From Streptomyces rugosispiralis (GTDB taxonomy: Bacteria > Actinomycetota > Actinomycetes > Streptomycetales > Streptomycetaceae): DNA of 64,000 nucleotides. The notes beneath the pieces are model-generated. The model saw nothing but the letters and a program-made list of their open reading frames with translations. It was not told the origin of the DNA and ran no database searches. The position numbers and the translations under genes were made by a program. Location: NCBI RefSeq assembly GCF_024505145.1, contig NZ_JANIAA010000009.1, positions 124,001 to 188,000 of the forward strand, in the 5' to 3' direction. This document shows, in pieces, positions 1 through 7,457 of this stretch (within the stretch, counting starts at the first letter, position 1; every line of letters starts with the position of its first letter).

Positions 1-1001
1 CCCTCGCCGATCGGTGAGACCACCCAGTGGCGCACGGAGGGGGTGGGGAAGCCGCCGGTGTGCAGGGGGGTGCGCTCCAGCATGCGCAGCTGGTCGTGGA
101 TCGCCCGTATGACGTCCCAGCTGCGGAAGGGGTCGATCTCCTTGTCGGGATCGGCCGAGACCAGGTCCTCGGCCAGCTGCCAGCTGCCCCAGCGGGTGCC
201 CATGCCCAATATGCCCTTGGGCCCCGCGTAGAAGACCACATTGCTGTACTGCTCGGCGGTGAGCTTGTGGAGCGCCTTGCGGAGCTCCTCGGCGGCGGTC
301 TGGCCCGGGTGGTTGGGCACCGTCTCGGGCACCTTGGCGCCGACGCCGCCGCCCCCGAGCAGCCCGCCCCAGGAGTCCCGGAGCTCCTTGGCCGTGCGCT
401 CGCAGATCTGCTTGGCGATGTACCAGCCGATGATCGGGGCGACCACGACGCCCCGGAGATAGATCCCCCAGAAGCCCCCGAAGGGCAGCTTGATCAGGAA
501 GATCACGACCATCACGCCGAGCGCCACCAGCAGCGCCGTGCCGAGCGCGCCCATGCGCTTGTCCTGGGCCCCGGCGACCGAGCGGCGCAGCTGGAAGGCG
601 CCGAGCCAGAGCAGCACCCCGGGCAGGAACAGCAGCCCGAAGATCACCATGACGGCGGTGAGCCGGGCGTCACGGGTCTTGCGGATGCGGTTGGCGGCCA
701 GACAGTGCTCGACCACCGTCTGGGGCTCTATCCCGAAGGACTGGATCACCTGGCCCCGGCCGCCGCCGAGCATTCTCGTCTGGACGGCGCGTGCGAACGC
801 CTCGCCCAGGTTCGGCTCGAAGAGCGAGATCCTCGGCTTCTTGACCTCCGAGACCGTCCACTCCGAATTGGCGTCGAGCAACTTTGCCACGGGGTCGTCG
901 CGGTAGGCGGCCGAGGCCAGGGCCTGCGTCGCCGCCGTCTGTCCCGCCGCTCCCGACAGGGGAACCTGCGCCCCGGGACTGAAGTCGAATCCGTCCGTCA
1001 C
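1..1001 (-). CDS. Membrane protein of unknown function, incomplete at its C-terminus
   Basis: The reading frame is open from a GTG at 1001 down to the window edge, about 333 codons. It starts MTDGFDFSPGAQ, and a run of G just upstream may act as ribosome binding site. After about 110 soluble residues there are two or three hydrophobic segments (around VMVIFGLLFLPGVLLWLGAF, then two in the stretch GTALLVALGVMVVIFLIKL to VVVAPIIGWYIAKQI). A soluble part follows that reads on toward the left. I do not recognise the family. Third-position GC bias supports real coding. An in-frame TTG lies a few codons upstream, so the start is uncertain. It lies downstream of the EF-G-like gene on the same strand, but a hairpin and repeats separate them, so it is probably not in that operon. 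Confidence 0.7.
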   Translation of the reverse strand, partial: MTDGFDFSPGAQVPLSGAAGQTAATQALASAAYRDDPVAKLLDANSEWTVSEVKKPRISLFEPNLGEAFARAVQTRMLGGGRGQVIQSFGIEPQTVVEHCLAANRIRKTRDARLTAVMVIFGLLFLPGVLLWLGAFQLRRSVAGAQDKRMGALGTALLVALGVMVVIFLIKLPFGGFWGIYLRGVVVAPIIGWYIAKQICERTAKELRDSWGGLLGGGGVGAKVPETVPNHPGQTAAEELRKALHKLTAEQYSNVVFYAGPKGILGMGTRWGSWQLAEDLVSADPDKEIDPFRSWDVIRAIHDQLRMLERTPLHTGGFPTPSVRHWVVSPIGE

Positions 1002-1333
1002 CAACGCCCCCAATACGGCACGCTCTTGCGCTGCGACCTCAGCGTATCCGGGGTGTGCACCGCCTGTCGCCAGGGCGTGTGCGGCCTGTGGAAAACCCTC
1101 GTGGAGAAGACCGCCCGCGGAACCGCCGGTGGACGGCCGACGGCGAAGGCCCGCCCGCCCCGGCGCGGTTGGGGCGGACGGGCCGTGACTTACGCCACGA
1201 CCGGCCGTGACTTACGGCATGGCCGGTCATGACTTACGCCACGACCGGCCATGGCATACGGCACGGATGGGCCGTGACATGGCCGTGCGCCACGCCATGG
1301 ACGGGCCGCGCTACGCCACGGACGGGCCCTGAA
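1002..1333. other. Gap between two minus-strand genes: hairpin plus degenerate 22-bp repeats
   Basis: This gap of about 330 bases holds no convincing gene. The right half is filled by about seven imperfect 22-bp tandem units, listed separately. The middle has a GC-rich hairpin at 1149-1183. The left 150 bases show no recognisable feature apart from possible promoter sequence for the leftmost gene. Confidence 0.6.
1149..1183 (-). terminator. Rho-independent-type hairpin downstream of the EF-G-like gene
   Basis: A 13-bp stem of GCCCGCCCGCCCC against GGGGCGGACGGGC, with one G-T type mismatch, closes a 9-base loop. It lies past the 22-bp repeats after the stop of the EF-G-like gene. There is no T tract, which is usual for Streptomyces terminators. 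Confidence 0.6.
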
Positions 1334-1336
1334 CTA
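1181..1336. repeat. 22-bp tandem repeats starting at the stop codon of the EF-G-like gene
   Basis: Read on the minus strand, the last codons of the EF-G-like gene (GAGGCGTAG) are followed by about six degenerate 22-bp copies. Each has a core like GTGGCGTAAGTCACGGCC. The clearest units on the plus strand are 1181-1202, 1203-1224, 1225-1246 and 1247-1268. Units nearer the gene are more diverged, and one is lengthened by about 11 bases. Most units contain a GTAG or GTAA that corresponds to the gene's stop codon. Confidence 0.8.
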
Positions 1337-3541
1337 CGCCTCCGCGGCCACTTGTTCACGCATTCGCTCGGCCAGCTGGTGGGGCATCGGCTCATGCCGG
1401 GCGTAGGAGCGGCTGAACCGTCCCGTGCCATGCGAAAGCGATCGCAGATCGACCGCGTACCGACCGATCTCGATCTCCGGCACATCCGCCTTGATCAAGG
1501 TCTGTCCGCCACCGGACTGTTCGGTGCCGACGACCCGGCCGCGCCGGCCGGACAGATCGCTCATGACGGCGCCGACATAGTCGTCCGAGACCAGCACGCC
1601 CACCTCCACCACCGGTTCCAGGAGGTCGATCCGGGCGTCGGCGGCCGCCTCGCGCAGCGCGAGCGCGCCCGCCGTCTGGAAGGCGGCGTCGGAGGAGTCC
1701 ACCGAGTGCGCCTTGCCGTCCAGCAGCGTGACCCGCACATCGACCAGGGGATACCCGGCGGCGACGCCGCGCGCCGCCTGGCCGCGCACGCCCTTCTCGA
1801 CGGACGGGATGAACTGCCGGGGCACCGCGCCGCCCACGACCTTGTCCACGAACTCGATGCCCGAGCCCTCCGGCAGCGGCTCCACCTCGATCTCGCAGAT
1901 CGCGTACTGGCCGTGCCCTCCGGACTGCTTGACATGGCGACCGCGCCCGGCGGACTTCGCCCCGAAGGTCTCGCGCAGCGAGACCCTGTACGGCACCGCG
2001 TCCACCTGGACGCCGTACCGGCTGCGCAGCCGCTCCAGCGCGACGTCCATATGCGCCTCGCCCAGGCACCACAGCACCACCTGATGGGTGTCCGGGTTCT
2101 GCTCCAGGCGCATCGTCGGGTCCTCGGCGACCAGCCGGGACAGGCCCAGCGACAGCTTGTCCTCGTCCGGTTTGCTGTGCGCCTGGATGGCGACCGGCAG
2201 CAGCGGATCGGGCATCTGCCAGGGCTCCATCAGGAGCGGCTGGTCCTTGGCCGAGAGGGTGTCCCCGGTCTCGGCGCGGGTCAGCTTGGCCACGCACGCC
2301 AGATCGCCCGCGATGGCCTGGGGGAGGGTGCGCTGCTGTTTGCCGAAGGGCGCGGACAGCGCGCCGACCCGCTCGTCCACGTCGTGGTCCTCATGGCCGC
2401 GGTCCTCCAGACCGTGTCCGGACACATGGACGGTCTCATCGGGGCGGAGGGTGCCGGAGAAGACCCGCACCAGGGAGATCCGGCCGACATACGGATCGGA
2501 GGAGGTCTTGACCACCTCGGCGGCCAGCGGACCGTCCGGATCGCAGCTCAGCGGCGGGCGCGTGACGCCCTGCGGAGTGGTGACGGCGGGCGTCTCGCGC
2601 TCCAGCGGGGACGGGAAGCCGCCGGTCACCAGGTCCAGCAGTTCGATGGTGCCCAGGCCCTGCTTGGACCCCGCCGTGGCGGGCGCCGCCGCCAGCACGG
2701 GGTGGAAGCTGCCGCGTGCGACGGCCTTCTCCAGATCCTCGATCAGCGTCTTGACGTCTATCTCCGCACCGCCGAGATAGCGGTCCATGAGGGTCTCGTC
2801 CTCGCTCTCGGCGATGATCCCCTCGATGAGCCGGCCGCGGGCCTCCTCGACCAGCGGGAGCTGGTCCTCCTGGGGCGGCGATTCGGCGCGCGTCCCCGAG
2901 GAGTAGTCGAAGACCCGCTGGGTGAGCAGCCCGATGAGCCCGGTCACGGGGGCGTGCCCGTCCGGTCCCGGCTCGCCGCGCAGCGGCAGGTACAGCGGCA
3001 GTACCGCGTCGGGGTCGTCGCCGCCGAAGCTGTCCCGGCACAGCTCGGTCATCTCCTCGAAGCTGGCGCGGGCCGCTTCGAGGTGGGTGATCACGATGGC
3101 GCGCGGCATCCCGACCGCGGCGCACTCGTCCCAGATCATGCGGGTGGCCCCGGTGATGCCCAGGGCGTCCTGGGCGGCCGAGACAACGAAAAGGGCCGCG
3201 TCCGCCGCTCGCAGACCGGCCCTGAGTTCCCCGACGAAATCGGCATATCCCGGGGTATCCAGGAGATTGATCTTCATCCCGCCCCATTCGACGGGGACCA
3301 GCGACAGCTGGATCGAACGCTGCTGCCGGTGCTCGATATCGTCGTAGTCCGAGAGACAGCCGCCGTCCTCGACCCTGCCTGCCCGGTTGACCGCGCCCGT
3401 CGCCAGTGCGAGGGCCTCCACCAGCGTCGTCTTTCCGGTCCCACTGTGGCCGACCAGAACCACATTCCGCAGGGAGCTGGGCCGGTCGGCCGCCGCTGCC
3501 CTTCCGGCGGCCCCTGGGTGCGTACTCGTCTTGTCGCCCAT
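1334..3541 (-). CDS. Elongation factor G-like GTPase (EF-G2 type)
   Basis: The product is 735 aa, the usual EF-G size, and is alignable to EF-G through all domains. G1 is GHSGTGKTT (residues 31-39) and G3 is DTPG (95-98). The G4 motif, normally NKxD, reads THLE at 152-155. The RGITI element of switch I is replaced by RSIQL at 75-79. The start at 3541 is chosen for GGGAGG placed 8 to 13 bases upstream; a longer frame to 3619 lacks this. It belongs to the EF-G paralogue group of actinobacteria (FusA2-like), not the str-operon EF-G, and its exact role in translation is not established. It is transcribed divergently from the PIM operon. Its 3' end is duplicated in tandem. Confidence 0.9.
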   Translation of the reverse strand: MGDKTSTHPGAAGRAAAADRPSSLRNVVLVGHSGTGKTTLVEALALATGAVNRAGRVEDGGCLSDYDDIEHRQQRSIQLSLVPVEWGGMKINLLDTPGYADFVGELRAGLRAADAALFVVSAAQDALGITGATRMIWDECAAVGMPRAIVITHLEAARASFEEMTELCRDSFGGDDPDAVLPLYLPLRGEPGPDGHAPVTGLIGLLTQRVFDYSSGTRAESPPQEDQLPLVEEARGRLIEGIIAESEDETLMDRYLGGAEIDVKTLIEDLEKAVARGSFHPVLAAAPATAGSKQGLGTIELLDLVTGGFPSPLERETPAVTTPQGVTRPPLSCDPDGPLAAEVVKTSSDPYVGRISLVRVFSGTLRPDETVHVSGHGLEDRGHEDHDVDERVGALSAPFGKQQRTLPQAIAGDLACVAKLTRAETGDTLSAKDQPLLMEPWQMPDPLLPVAIQAHSKPDEDKLSLGLSRLVAEDPTMRLEQNPDTHQVVLWCLGEAHMDVALERLRSRYGVQVDAVPYRVSLRETFGAKSAGRGRHVKQSGGHGQYAICEIEVEPLPEGSGIEFVDKVVGGAVPRQFIPSVEKGVRGQAARGVAAGYPLVDVRVTLLDGKAHSVDSSDAAFQTAGALALREAAADARIDLLEPVVEVGVLVSDDYVGAVMSDLSGRRGRVVGTEQSGGGQTLIKADVPEIEIGRYAVDLRSLSHGTGRFSRSYARHEPMPHQLAERMREQVAAEA

Positions 3542-3747
3542 GTGTCTCGCCTCCCGGTCGACACCTTGCGATACTTCGAGCTTTCCACCCCTGTAACGGT
3601 GCGTCCATACGTCCCACATGCGGCCGTACCGCGCGCGGGGTCATGGAGCTGTCCGACAGGTGCACGGCACCCCTCCGGGGCGTGGCTACGATGGGCGCGC
3701 CGGTGGCCTCTTGACCACCCGGCCCGTTTCGACCCCCCGGGAAGGCC

Positions 3748-4416
3748 ATGCTGAACAAGTACGCGCGTGCATTCTTCACGCGTGTTCTCACACCGTTCGC
3801 CGCCCTGCTGATCCGTCTCGGGGTCAGCCCAGACGCGGTGACCCTCACCGGCACCGCCGGCGTGTGCGCGGGCGCACTGGTCTTCTATCCCCGGGGGGAG
3901 TTCTTCTGGGGCACGGTCGTCATCACGCTGTTCGTCTTCTCCGACCTGGTCGACGGCAATATGGCACGGCAGCTGGGACGCTCCAGCCGCTGGGGCGCGT
4001 TCCTCGACTCCACGCTGGACCGGGTGGCCGACGGCGCGATCTTCGGCGGTCTGACGTTGTGGTACGCGGGCAGCGGGGACGACAATGTGTTGTGTGCGGT
4101 GACGATCTTCTGCCTCGCCAGTGGCCAGGTGGTCTCGTACACCAAGGCCCGCGGCGAGAGCATCGGCCTGCCGGTGAACGTCAACGGGCTGGTGGAGCGT
4201 GCCGAGCGGCTGGTGATCTCGCTGGTGGCGTGCGGCTTCTCGGGGCTGCACAAGTTCGGCGTGCCGCATATCGACATCCTGCTCCCGATCGCCCTGTGGG
4301 TCGTGGCCGTCGGCAGCGCGGTGACCCTCGTCCAGCGGGTGGTGACGGTGCGCCGGGAGGCTGCCGAGGCGGACGCGGAGGAGCGGACGGTGCCCCAGGG
4401 GGGCGAGGCGCGGTGA
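3748..4416 (+). CDS. pgsA: Phosphatidylinositol phosphate synthase (CDP-alcohol phosphotransferase)
   Basis: This 222-aa membrane enzyme of the CDP-alcohol phosphotransferase family joins CDP-diacylglycerol to inositol phosphate, the first step to phosphatidylinositol. The family motif D-x2-D-G-x2-A-R-x8-G-x3-D-x3-D is complete: D66, D69-G70, A73-R74, G83, D87 and D91. Several hydrophobic helices follow. The identification as the inositol-phosphate enzyme, rather than phosphatidylglycerophosphate synthase, rests on the downstream acyltransferase and PimA genes, which form the conserved actinobacterial PIM operon. Its TGA overlaps the GTG of the next gene by four bases, implying translational coupling. 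A TACGAT at 3687-3692 could be its -10 box. Confidence 0.92.
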   Translation: MLNKYARAFFTRVLTPFAALLIRLGVSPDAVTLTGTAGVCAGALVFYPRGEFFWGTVVITLFVFSDLVDGNMARQLGRSSRWGAFLDSTLDRVADGAIFGGLTLWYAGSGDDNVLCAVTIFCLASGQVVSYTKARGESIGLPVNVNGLVERAERLVISLVACGFSGLHKFGVPHIDILLPIALWVVAVGSAVTLVQRVVTVRREAAEADAEERTVPQGGEAR

Positions 4417-5375
4417 AGGAGAGGCTGACCGACGCGCTGTACGGACTCGGCTGGAGCACGGTCAAGAAGCTCCCGGAGCCGGTCGCCGTACGCCTCGGGC
4501 AGCGCATCGCCGATCAGACGTGGAAGCGGCGCGGCAAGGGGGTGCTGCGCCTGGAGGCCAATCTGGCGCGCGTGGTGCCGGATGCCTCGCCCCGGCGGCT
4601 GGCCGAGCTGTCGCGGGCGGGCATGCGCTCGTACCTGCGCTACTGGATGGAGTCCTTCCGGCTTCCGGCGTGGAGCCCGGAGCGGATACGGGGCGGCTTC
4701 GACGTCAAGGACGTGCACTATCTGGTGGACGGTCTCGCCGAGGGCCGGGGCTTGATCCTGGCGCTGCCCCACATGGGCAACTACGACCTCGCCGGGGCCT
4801 GGGTGACCACCCATCTGGGGGTGCCCTTCACCACGGTCGCGGAGCGGCTGAAGCCGGAGTCGCTGTACGACCGGTTCGTGGCCTACCGCGAGGGGCTGGG
4901 CATGGAGGTGCTGCCGCACCAGGGCGGGAGCGCGTTCGGGACGCTGGCGCGGCGGCTGCGCGCGGGCGGTCTGGTGTGTCTGGTGGCCGACCGCGATCTG
5001 TCGGCCTCGGGCGTGGAGGTGTCGTTCTTCGGAGAGCGGGCGAAGATGCCGGCCGGGCCCGCCGCGCTCGCCCTGCAGACCGGCGCCGCGCTGCTGCCGG
5101 TGACCCTCTGGTACGACGAGTCGCCGGTGATGCGCGGGCGGGTGCACCCACCGGTCGAGGCGCCCGGGGACGGGAACCGCGCGGAGCGGATCGCCGTCAT
5201 GACCCAGGAGATGGCCGACGCCTTCGCCTCGGGGATCTCCGAGCACCCGGAGGACTGGCACATGCTGCAGCGGCTGTGGCTCGCGGACCTGGACCGCGGT
5301 CCCGAAGGTCCCGGCGGTCCCGGGAGTCCCGGAAGTCCTGGCGGCCCGGGTCGCCCTGAAAGGGAGAAGCCTTGA
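4413..5375 (+). CDS. patA: Phosphatidylinositol mannoside acyltransferase (HtrB/LpxL family)
   Basis: The 320-aa product belongs to the lauroyl/palmitoyl acyltransferase family and most likely adds a fatty acyl chain to phosphatidylinositol mannoside at the inner membrane. The catalytic H-x4-D motif is HMGNYD at residues 120-125. The GTG start at 4413 overlaps the pgsA stop as GTGA and is preceded by a GGGGGCGAGG ribosome site. A longer upstream frame is a shadow over pgsA. The C-terminus ends in a collagen-like glycine tail (GPEGPGGPGSPGSPGGPGR) absent from the catalytic fold. The stop overlaps the TTG start of pimA. Confidence 0.9.
   Translation: MKERLTDALYGLGWSTVKKLPEPVAVRLGQRIADQTWKRRGKGVLRLEANLARVVPDASPRRLAELSRAGMRSYLRYWMESFRLPAWSPERIRGGFDVKDVHYLVDGLAEGRGLILALPHMGNYDLAGAWVTTHLGVPFTTVAERLKPESLYDRFVAYREGLGMEVLPHQGGSAFGTLARRLRAGGLVCLVADRDLSASGVEVSFFGERAKMPAGPAALALQTGAALLPVTLWYDESPVMRGRVHPPVEAPGDGNRAERIAVMTQEMADAFASGISEHPEDWHMLQRLWLADLDRGPEGPGGPGSPGSPGGPGRPEREKP
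5297..5360 (+). repeat. 9-bp in-frame repeats encoding a Gly-Pro-rich tail
   Basis: About seven 9-base units of the form GGTCCCGGN / GGAAGTCCT encode G-P-x, G-S-P and G-G-P triplets at the very end of the acyltransferase gene. The pattern looks like replication slippage preserved in frame. Confidence 0.8.
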
Positions 5376-6532
5376 GGATCGGGATCGTCTGCCCGTACTC
5401 CTGGGATGTCCCAGGCGGCGTCCAGTTCCACATCCGCGATCTGGCCGACCATCTGATCCGGCGCGGCCACCAGGTCTCCGTGCTGGCCCCGGCGGACGAC
5501 GAGACGCCGCTGCCGCCGTACGTGGTCTCCGCCGGGCGCGCGGTGCCGGTGCCGTACAACGGCTCGGTGGCCCGGCTGAACTTCGGCTTCCTGTCGGCCG
5601 CGCGGGTGCGCCGCTGGCTGCACGACGGCGCCTTCGACGTCATCCACATCCACGAGCCCACCTCGCCCTCGCTGGGGCTGCTGGCCTGCTGGGCGGCGCA
5701 GGGGCCGATCGTCGCGACGTTCCACACCTCCAATCCGCGCTCCCGGGCCATGATCGCCGCGTATCCGATCCTGCAGCCGGCGCTGGAGAAGATCAGCGCG
5801 CGGATCGCGGTGAGCGAGTACGCGCGCCGGACGCTGGTGGAGCACCTGGGCGGCGACGCGGTGGTCATCCCCAACGGCGTCGACGTGGACTTCTTCGCGG
5901 ACGCCGAGCCGAAGGAGGAGTGGCGGGGGGAGACGATCGGCTTCATCGGCCGGATCGATGAGCCCCGTAAGGGGCTGCCGGTGCTGATGCGCGCCCTGCC
6001 GAAGATCCTCGAGGCCCGGCCGGGGGCGCGGCTGCTGATCGCCGGGCGCGGCGACGAGAAGGAGGCCGTGGCCGATCTGCCCGCGCCGCTGCGGGAGCGC
6101 GTGGAGTTCCTGGGGATGGTCAGCGACGAGGACAAGGCGCGGCTGCTGCGCAGCGTCGATGTCTACATCGCGCCCAATACGGGCGGCGAGAGCTTCGGCA
6201 TCATCCTTGTCGAGGCCATGTCGGCGGGCGCCGCGGTCCTGGCCAGCGATCTGGACGCGTTCGCCCAGGTGCTGGCCGGGGGAGCGGCGGGTGAGCTGTT
6301 CACCAACGAGGACGCCGACGCCCTGGCCGCCGCCGCGGTGCGGCTGCTGGGTGACGAGAAGCGGCTGGCCGAGCTGCGGGAGCGGGGCAGCCGGCACGTA
6401 CGGCGCTTCGACTGGTCGACGGTGGGGGCGGACATCCTCGCGGTCTACGAGACGGTGACGGACGGGGCGGCGTCCGTGGCCGCCGACGACCGTACGCGGC
6501 TGTGGGCGCGGCTGGGGCTCGCCAGGGACTAG
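5372..6532 (+). CDS. pimA: Phosphatidylinositol mannosyltransferase (GT4 family)
   Basis: The 386-aa GT-B glycosyltransferase transfers mannose from GDP-mannose to phosphatidylinositol on the cytosolic membrane face. It begins MRIGIVCPYSWDVPGGVQFH, the characteristic PimA start with the GG loop. It carries HIHEP near residue 90, the GFIGRIDEPRKGL acceptor/donor region near 195, and the GT4 E-x7-E signature (ESFGIILVE) near 275. The TTG start at 5372 overlaps the previous stop as TTGA and has AGGGAGAAG just upstream. It is the third gene of the PIM operon, and a small hairpin at 6556-6571 may end the transcript. Confidence 0.95.
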   Translation: MRIGIVCPYSWDVPGGVQFHIRDLADHLIRRGHQVSVLAPADDETPLPPYVVSAGRAVPVPYNGSVARLNFGFLSAARVRRWLHDGAFDVIHIHEPTSPSLGLLACWAAQGPIVATFHTSNPRSRAMIAAYPILQPALEKISARIAVSEYARRTLVEHLGGDAVVIPNGVDVDFFADAEPKEEWRGETIGFIGRIDEPRKGLPVLMRALPKILEARPGARLLIAGRGDEKEAVADLPAPLRERVEFLGMVSDEDKARLLRSVDVYIAPNTGGESFGIILVEAMSAGAAVLASDLDAFAQVLAGGAAGELFTNEDADALAAAAVRLLGDEKRLAELRERGSRHVRRFDWSTVGADILAVYETVTDGAASVAADDRTRLWARLGLARD

Positions 6533-6555
6533 GACCCGCCCGGAGGCGCCTCACA

Positions 6556-6571
6556 CCGCCGCACGCGGCGG
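6556..6571 (+). terminator. Short hairpin after pimA
   Basis: CCGCCG pairs with CGGCGG around a CACG loop, 24 bases past the pimA stop. It is short, so only a weak terminator candidate. The following bases (GGCTCCACCCCGGACGCCGG) resemble a decayed copy of the dispersed repeat seen at 52963. Confidence 0.4.
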
Positions 6572-6615
6572 CCCCGGCCGACGGCTCCACCCCGGACGCC
6601 GGAGGCGGCAGGCGG

Positions 6616-6621
6616 TACCGT
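6616..6621 (+). promoter_or_regulatory. Possible -10 box for leaderless transcription of the 6630 gene
   Basis: TACCGT ends 8 bases before the GTG start at 6630, and no ribosome binding site is evident. That spacing would place the transcription start at or next to the first base of the start codon. Confidence 0.4.
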
Positions 6622-6629
6622 GGCGGGCC

Positions 6630-7187
6630 GTGAGCACCTTGATCTGGATCGCGGTCGTACTGGTCGTCATCGCCGTCTATCTGAGCTGGACCGCGGGACG
6701 CCTCGACCGGCTGCACAGCCGTCTGGACGCGGCGCGGGCCGCGCTGGACGCGCAGTTGCTGCGGCGTGCCTCCGTCGCCCAGGAGCTGGCCACCGCCGGA
6801 GTGCTCGACCCCGCCGCCTCGATCGTGCTGTACCAGGCCGCGCACGCCGCCCGGCAGTCAGAGGAGGAGCACCGCGAGGTCGCCGAGAGCGAGCTGAGCC
6901 AGGCGCTGCGGGCCGTCTTCGAGGACAGCCCCCAGGCCGAGGCGGTACGGGGGGCGCCGGGCGGCGAGGACGCGCTGGGGGAGCTCACGGAGGCGGTGCG
7001 GCGGGTGCCGATGGCCCGGCGGTTCCACAACGACGCGGTGCGCGCGGCGCGGGCGCTGCGCCGCCATCGGACGGTGCGCTGGTTCCGGCTGGCGGGCCAC
7101 GCTCCGTTCCCGCTCGCCTTCGAGATGGACGACGAGCCGCCGGTGGCGCTCGGGCGGGTGCCGGGCACCGAGGAGACCGAGCGCTGA
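6630..7187 (+). CDS. Small LemA-like membrane protein, function unknown
   Basis: The 185-aa product has an N-terminal membrane helix (LIWIAVVLVVIAVYLSW, residues 4-20). A long amphipathic alpha-helical region (RLDRLHSRLDAARAALDAQL) follows that resembles LemA-type or NUDIX-associated membrane proteins. The C-terminal part contains RRFHNDAVRAARALRRHR, a motif similar to the end of LemA domains (FNxxV..YN). It commonly sits behind pimA in Streptomyces. The function is unknown. It starts at GTG 6630 with no clear ribosome site. Three 21-bp tandem repeats follow its stop. Confidence 0.8.
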   Translation: MSTLIWIAVVLVVIAVYLSWTAGRLDRLHSRLDAARAALDAQLLRRASVAQELATAGVLDPAASIVLYQAAHAARQSEEEHREVAESELSQALRAVFEDSPQAEAVRGAPGGEDALGELTEAVRRVPMARRFHNDAVRAARALRRHRTVRWFRLAGHAPFPLAFEMDDEPPVALGRVPGTEETER

Positions 7188-7199
7188 GGAGCCGCTGCC

Positions 7200-7262
7200 C
7201 CGAGGGGGCGCCCGTCCGTGCCGAGGGGGCGCCCGTCTGCCCCGAGGGGGCGCCCGTCCTTC
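7200..7262. repeat. Three 21-bp tandem repeats
   Basis: Units at 7200-7220, 7221-7241 and 7242-7262 share CCGAGGGGGCGCCCGTC followed by four variable bases. Each unit contains the palindrome GGGCGCCC. The array starts 12 bases after the stop of the LemA-like gene. There are no spacers, so this is not a CRISPR. Confidence 0.9.
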
Positions 7263-7392
7263 GCGTACCGAGGATTCACCGGCCGCTTCGAGCCACCGGC
7301 CTTTGATTGGCCCTTGCCGATCCCCGCCCCGACGCGGTTTTGTCATTCGTGTAGCACACACGCTCGTGACCTGGACCAGATGGCCGGGTCAT

Positions 7393-7418
7393 GTTCGGGT
7401 ATCGAACGGCCCTACGAT
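7393..7418 (+). promoter_or_regulatory. Putative pdxS promoter with inverted repeat
   Basis: TACGAT at 7413-7418 is a good -10 match and would give a leader of about 33 bases. Just upstream, GTTCG (7393-7397) and CGAAC (7403-7407) form an inverted repeat with a 5-base centre where the -35 would be. This is a possible operator for a regulator of vitamin B6 synthesis; which regulator is not known from the sequence. Confidence 0.4.
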
Positions 7419-7457
7419 GGGCTCATCGCACTTTTCATTATCGAGTGAGGTCAAACC

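Noticed and set aside
1229..3754. An 841-codon open frame on the plus strand opposite the EF-G-like gene
   Set aside because: Shadow frame: the composition is Arg/Gly/His-rich without motifs, and the minus strand shows complete GTPase domains.
7200..7262. A CRISPR array
   Set aside because: The 21-bp units are directly adjacent without spacers, and no cas genes are present.
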